DNA of 64,000 bases from Mucilaginibacter sp. OK098 (GTDB taxonomy: Bacteria; Bacteroidota; Bacteroidia; Sphingobacteriales; Sphingobacteriaceae). Where the stretch lies: assembly GCF_900142915.1 (NCBI RefSeq), contig NZ_FRCM01000004.1:469641-533640 (forward strand), in the 5' to 3' direction. Every line of letters begins with the position of its first letter. Position 1 is the stretch's first letter. This document shows, in pieces, positions 60,624 through 64,000 of the stretch. The position numbers were made by a program, and so were the translations under genes. The notes beneath the pieces were generated by a model. It saw nothing but the letters and a program-made list of their open reading frames with translations. It made no database searches and had not been told where the DNA came from.

Positions 60624-62936
60624 TTACTTAAGCCATTGAACTGATGCCGATTGCGTGTTGCCTGAATTGGTGCCAATTTGCACAATAAACTGACCTGGCT
60701 CCCAATCATAAACAAGTTTATCATTGTAAAACTTAAGATCGGCAGTGGTTATATTAAATGATACCACTTTGCTTTCGCCAGGCTGCAAATTTACTTTCTG
60801 AAAGCCCTTCAATTCTTTTACCGAGCGGCTGATGCTGGCTACCGGATCGCTTATATACAATTGCACAACCTCTTCGCCGGCATATTTACCGGTATTGGTT
60901 ACCGTTACGGTAGCCTTAAGCGCTGTATTGCCTATGAGATTAGTTTTATCAAGTTGAACGCTGCCATAACTAAACGTGGTATAACTTAAACCATAGCCAA
61001 ACGGGTAAAGCGGATCATTTGAAATATCAAGATAATCTGATTTGAATTTAGCCCCGCCATTACCATCAAAAGGCCTTCCGGTATTTTTGTGGTTATAATA
61101 TATAGGTATCTGCCCTACGCTGCGCGGGAAGGTTGCCGTAATTTTTCCGGCCGGGTTATAATTGCCAAAAAGCACATCGGCAATAGCATTACCGGCCTCG
61201 GTACCCGGCGCCCATGCATCTAATATGGCGCTGGCATGCTTATCTTCCCAGGTTAAAGTTAACGGGCGGCCGTTAAATAATACAATAACCAACGGTTTAC
61301 CGGTTTTAGCAAGCGCTTTCAATAAATCTTTCTGGTTTTCAGGGATATCAATATCAGCCCTGCTTGATGATTCGCCCGACATGTTTGCCGACTCACCTAC
61401 CACAGCAACAACTACATCGGCTTTTTTAGCAGTTTCAACAGCTTCGTCAATCATTTCCTGGGGCGAGCGTTTGTCTTTTTTTTCAGGACCTGTTAAAGCG
61501 AAAGCGCGGATACTTAAAAGCGAATCATCAGTAATGTTCGATCCTTTTGCATATAATACTTTTACATTATCCCCGGCAATATTTTTTATCCCCTCGGCCA
61601 CACTTACAGATTTATCAGGGTCTCCGGCTATTACCCAGGTACCCAGCATTTCTGAATGGTTAGCAGCAAGCGGGCCAACCAATGCAATGGTGCCTGATTT
61701 TTTAAGCGGCAGTGTTTGCGCCTGGTTTTTTAACAATACAAATGAATGTTCGGCTATCTGCCTTGCAAATTTGCGGTTATCATCAGTAAATACGTCCTGC
61801 TTTTCTCTTTCGGCATTTATTGATTTCCCCGGATTTGTAAATAAACCCAATTTATATTTTGCTTCAAGCACACGGCGGCAAGCCAAATCAATTTCAGACT
61901 GGGTAACCTTTCCTTCTTTTAATGATTTTTTTAACGTGGTTAAAAAGCCTTCGCCTACCATATCCATATCAAGGCCTGCTTTTAATGCTAATGCCGATAC
62001 CGTTTGCAGATCGCCAAGGCCGTGGTTTGTTACTTCATTTAACGAGGTATAATCAGACACTACAAAGCCTTTAAAACCCCATTGCTTACGCAACAGATCA
62101 GTAAGCAGCCATTTATTAACTGTTGCCGGCATACCGTTAATGGTATTGAACGAGCTCATGAAACTGCCTGCACCCGCATCAACCGCCGCCCTATAAGGCG
62201 GCAGGTAATCCTGATACATTTTTATCAGGCTCATATCAACCGTATTGTATTCCCTGCCGGCCTCAGCGCCGCCATATAAAGCAAAGTGTTTAACGCAGGC
62301 CATAACAGCGTCGGCATCCGTCATGCTTTTGCCCTGGTAACCCTTAACCATCGCTTTGGCAACCTGCGAGCCATACCATGGATCTTCGCCTGATCCTTCC
62401 GAGATCCTTCCCCACCGGGCATCGCGCGCTATATCCACCATTGGCGAAAACACCCAGTTCAAGCCTTCTGCAGTTGCTTCTTTAGCTGCTATCCTGGCTG
62501 ATTGTTCAATCAGCTCCATATCCCAGGTTGCCGAAACGCCTAAAGGGATAGGGAATATGGTGCGGTGCCCGTGGATAACATCAAGCCCGAATATTAAAGG
62601 GATGTGCAGGCGCGATTCCTTAACTGCAAGATCCTGCATTTTTGAAACATTTGCGGTGCCGTATAAGCCAAATATGCCGCCTATTTCGCCCCGTTTCATT
62701 TTATCCTCAACTCCCTTACTAATTACCGTGCCTGTTATTGCGTTGCCCATTACAACCAGGTTAAGCTGACCTATCTTTTCATCAAGCGTCATTTTACCCA
62801 TCAGGTTTGCAACAAAGGCATTCATTTTGGCATCATCGTTTTTTGTTTGTGCCGATGCTTTATAAGCAGGCAGTATTGAAGCAAAAAGCATCACTGCTGC
62901 AAAAGCAGATCTTACCGGGGAATATTTATTCATCAT
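60624..62936 (-). CDS. bglX: GH3 beta-glucosidase (BglX-like)
   Basis: A 770-aa secreted enzyme (signal peptide ending ASAQ, about residue 30) with the GH3 layout: (beta/alpha)8 domain, alpha/beta sandwich (LKNQAQTLPLKKSGTIALVGPLA) and C-terminal fibronectin-III-like domain (EEVVQLYISDPVASISRSVKELKGF). The nucleophile is Asp295 in VVSDYTS; the KHF motif lies at 216-218. It hydrolyses beta-linked oligosaccharides in the periplasm, most often glucosides or xylosides. It is divergent from the NUDIX regulator and has its own terminator, so it forms a separate transcript from the SusC operon. Confidence 0.92.
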   Translation of the reverse strand: MMNKYSPVRSAFAAVMLFASILPAYKASAQTKNDDAKMNAFVANLMGKMTLDEKIGQLNLVVMGNAITGTVISKGVEDKMKRGEIGGIFGLYGTANVSKMQDLAVKESRLHIPLIFGLDVIHGHRTIFPIPLGVSATWDMELIEQSARIAAKEATAEGLNWVFSPMVDIARDARWGRISEGSGEDPWYGSQVAKAMVKGYQGKSMTDADAVMACVKHFALYGGAEAGREYNTVDMSLIKMYQDYLPPYRAAVDAGAGSFMSSFNTINGMPATVNKWLLTDLLRKQWGFKGFVVSDYTSLNEVTNHGLGDLQTVSALALKAGLDMDMVGEGFLTTLKKSLKEGKVTQSEIDLACRRVLEAKYKLGLFTNPGKSINAEREKQDVFTDDNRKFARQIAEHSFVLLKNQAQTLPLKKSGTIALVGPLAANHSEMLGTWVIAGDPDKSVSVAEGIKNIAGDNVKVLYAKGSNITDDSLLSIRAFALTGPEKKDKRSPQEMIDEAVETAKKADVVVAVVGESANMSGESSSRADIDIPENQKDLLKALAKTGKPLVIVLFNGRPLTLTWEDKHASAILDAWAPGTEAGNAIADVLFGNYNPAGKITATFPRSVGQIPIYYNHKNTGRPFDGNGGAKFKSDYLDISNDPLYPFGYGLSYTTFSYGSVQLDKTNLIGNTALKATVTVTNTGKYAGEEVVQLYISDPVASISRSVKELKGFQKVNLQPGESKVVSFNITTADLKFYNDKLVYDWEPGQFIVQIGTNSGNTQSASVQWLK

Positions 62937-63055
62937 TATGAATTATTAGGTTATTATTGGATGGCTAAAACGTAGGCTAATATATTACATTAGCATAGTT
63001 TGTGTTACCTTAATTTTTTGTATCAGTAATAATCGGTTTAACACTAAAAAATGAT

Positions 63056-63074
63056 AGTGTATTATTGACACAAG
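63056..63074. promoter_or_regulatory. GTGTA-N5-GACAC operator-like site at the NUDIX/GH3 promoter
   Basis: AGTGTA at 63056-63061 and GACAC at 63067-63071, then AAG, match the SusC-upstream site position by position except for four bases over 21. A TATTTTTG promoter box follows at 63103-63110 for the NUDIX gene, so the site lies about 30-50 bp upstream of it, as expected for an activator or an autoregulator. Confidence 0.5.
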
Positions 63075-63102
63075 AGTAATATTATAATTTAAATAATCAA
63101 AG

Positions 63103-63110
63103 TATTTTTG
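63103..63110 (+). promoter_or_regulatory. Candidate -7 box of the NUDIX-regulator gene
   Basis: TATTTTTG fits TAnnTTTG exactly, 13 bp before the ATG, so the transcript would be nearly leaderless. No clear -33 box was seen. Confidence 0.45.
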
Positions 63111-63123
63111 TAGAATAGCAAAA

Positions 63124-63885
63124 ATGTTAACCAAAAAAGAACTTAAGGAGTATTGCGAAAACGCACGGGAGAACTATCTGCCCCATATTTCTATTGATTG
63201 CGTGGTGTTTGGGTTTCATGAAGGATTGATGAAAGTTTTGCTCCTGAAAATTAAAAATGAAGGCGGATGGTACTTACCGGGCGGTTTTTTGCTAAAACCT
63301 GAACCTATTGAAATGGCCGCTAACCGGATACTAAAAGAACGAACCGGCCTTGATGAAATATTTTTGCAGCAGTTTCATGTTTTTGGCGATCCCGAAAGGT
63401 CAAAAGAGCATTTTGAGATGTATAAAGATATGCTGCCGGCAAAAGAAAACTGGTTTACCAACCGTTTTTTGACCATTGGCTATTATGCGCTAGTTGATTT
63501 TTGCGATGTAAACCCGGCTCCAGACCAATTTTCGGCTGCATGTAACTGGTGCGATCTGAATGATCTGCCTGAATTAAAGCTTGATCACGCGCTGATACTT
63601 AAAACAGCTTTGGATACGTTACGCCTTCAATTAAACTACCAGCCGATAGGTTATAACCTGATGCCGAGGGAATTTACCATGCCTGAGCTGCAAAAACTTT
63701 ATGAAACCATACTGGATAAAAAGCTGGACAGGCGAAACTTTCAACGGCGGATGCTTGGTTTTGGGATTTTAAACCGATTGGAGAAACCACGTAAGGGTGG
63801 TGCGCATAAAGCCCCGTACCTTTACTCCTTCGATCTTGAAAATTATAAGGCTGCGCTTACTGAAGGATTTAAAGGGGGATGGTAA
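63124..63885 (+). CDS. NUDIX-domain transcription regulator (NrtR/AraR-like)
   Basis: A 253-aa protein: N-terminal NUDIX domain (about residues 15-160), C-terminal winged helix (PREFTMPELQKLYETILDKKLDRRNFQRRMLG). The NUDIX box is degenerate, GGFLLKPEPIEMAANRILKE then RTGL, in which the REUxEExGU core is RILKERTGL, so hydrolase activity is doubtful and a ligand sensor is likelier. In Bacteroidota such proteins (for instance the arabinose regulator AraR) control sugar loci next to them. It is divergent from the GH3 gene and shares a palindrome with the SusC upstream region, so it is the best candidate regulator of this locus. Confidence 0.85.
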   Translation: MLTKKELKEYCENARENYLPHISIDCVVFGFHEGLMKVLLLKIKNEGGWYLPGGFLLKPEPIEMAANRILKERTGLDEIFLQQFHVFGDPERSKEHFEMYKDMLPAKENWFTNRFLTIGYYALVDFCDVNPAPDQFSAACNWCDLNDLPELKLDHALILKTALDTLRLQLNYQPIGYNLMPREFTMPELQKLYETILDKKLDRRNFQRRMLGFGILNRLEKPRKGGAHKAPYLYSFDLENYKAALTEGFKGGW

Positions 63886-63944
63886 TTGAAGAATTTCGGA
63901 ATTCGGATTTTCGATTTCGGATTGCAGGAAAAGGGTGGAATAAT

Positions 63945-64000
63945 TAAAGCCCCCTAATCTTTGAGTTTAAAAAGCAAACACGGGCGAAGCTAAAGTCTCC
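63945..64000. repeat. Left part of a dispersed repeat cut by the window edge
   Basis: The sequence from about 63945 contains AAAGCCCCCTAATCT and AAGCAAACACGGGCGAAGCTAAAG, matching blocks of the palindrome at 27051-27120 (GTAGCCCCACCTAAATCC, AAACAAACGCGGGCGAAGCTAA). The rest of the element lies outside the window. Confidence 0.6.

Overview
The window looks like chromosomal DNA of a Bacteroidota soil or plant-associated bacterium, most likely Sphingobacteriaceae and close to Mucilaginibacter or Pedobacter. The evidence is SusC/SusD and TonB receptors with carboxypeptidase-regulatory N-domains, lipoproteins with Bacteroidota-type lipoboxes, DUF5916, DUF3943, DUF5009 and DUF6934 families, promoters of the TAnnTTTG type, many glycoside hydrolases, and abundant short palindromic repeats with their RAYT/IS200-type transposases. 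I found no rRNA, tRNA or CRISPR array.

Layout. 1-8.5 kb: the start of a lipoprotein gene, a TonB receptor plus beta-helix lipoprotein pair, a ThuA-domain protein, a triple tandem repeat and a DUF5916 outer-membrane protein. 9-13 kb: a DUF5009 membrane protein, a glycine-rich RRM protein, a GreA/GreB-like protein, a possible 34-aa membrane peptide and an esterase. 13.5-17.8 kb: a GH13 enzyme, an AraC regulator divergent from a phytanoyl-CoA-dioxygenase-like gene, and an IS200-like transposase with REP hairpins and a second copy of the dioxygenase 3' end. 17.9-24.1 kb: DUF3943 protein, atypical SDR, MMPL exporter, diacylglycerol-kinase family protein and RecO. 24.2-29.5 kb is an accessory, repeat-rich stretch: a DUF6934 protein with two tandem paralogous 53-aa proteins, a RAYT inside its REP palindromes with a 270-bp tandem duplication, a RepA-like ATPase with a coding minisatellite, and several dispersed repeats. 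29.5-36.4 kb: a complete RND efflux operon (TolC, permease, adaptor) divergent from a LysR regulator. 36.7-41.8 kb: an M36-type metalloprotease carrying six Trp/Cys repeats, a GH8 enzyme and a small GlsB-type membrane protein. 41.9-43.4 kb: an IS110-family element inside a long palindrome.

43.5-63.9 kb is the most coherent unit. On the minus strand a SusC/SusD pair is followed by a 1192-aa FG-GAP/ASPIC lipoprotein, a vanadium-haloperoxidase-type lipoprotein, two paralogous c-type-haem plus FG-GAP proteins and a GH2 exo-glucosaminidase-like enzyme. Upstream lie a GH3 beta-glucosidase and a divergent NUDIX-family regulator. A closely similar GTGTA-N5-(T/G)ACAC palindrome occurs upstream of SusC and again beside the NUDIX/GH3 divergent promoter, suggesting that one regulator controls the whole locus. 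I infer an envelope system that binds and imports a glycan or glycoconjugate and couples this to a periplasmic or surface redox (peroxidase plus haem) step. The substrate is unknown, and this is my best candidate for an under-described system.
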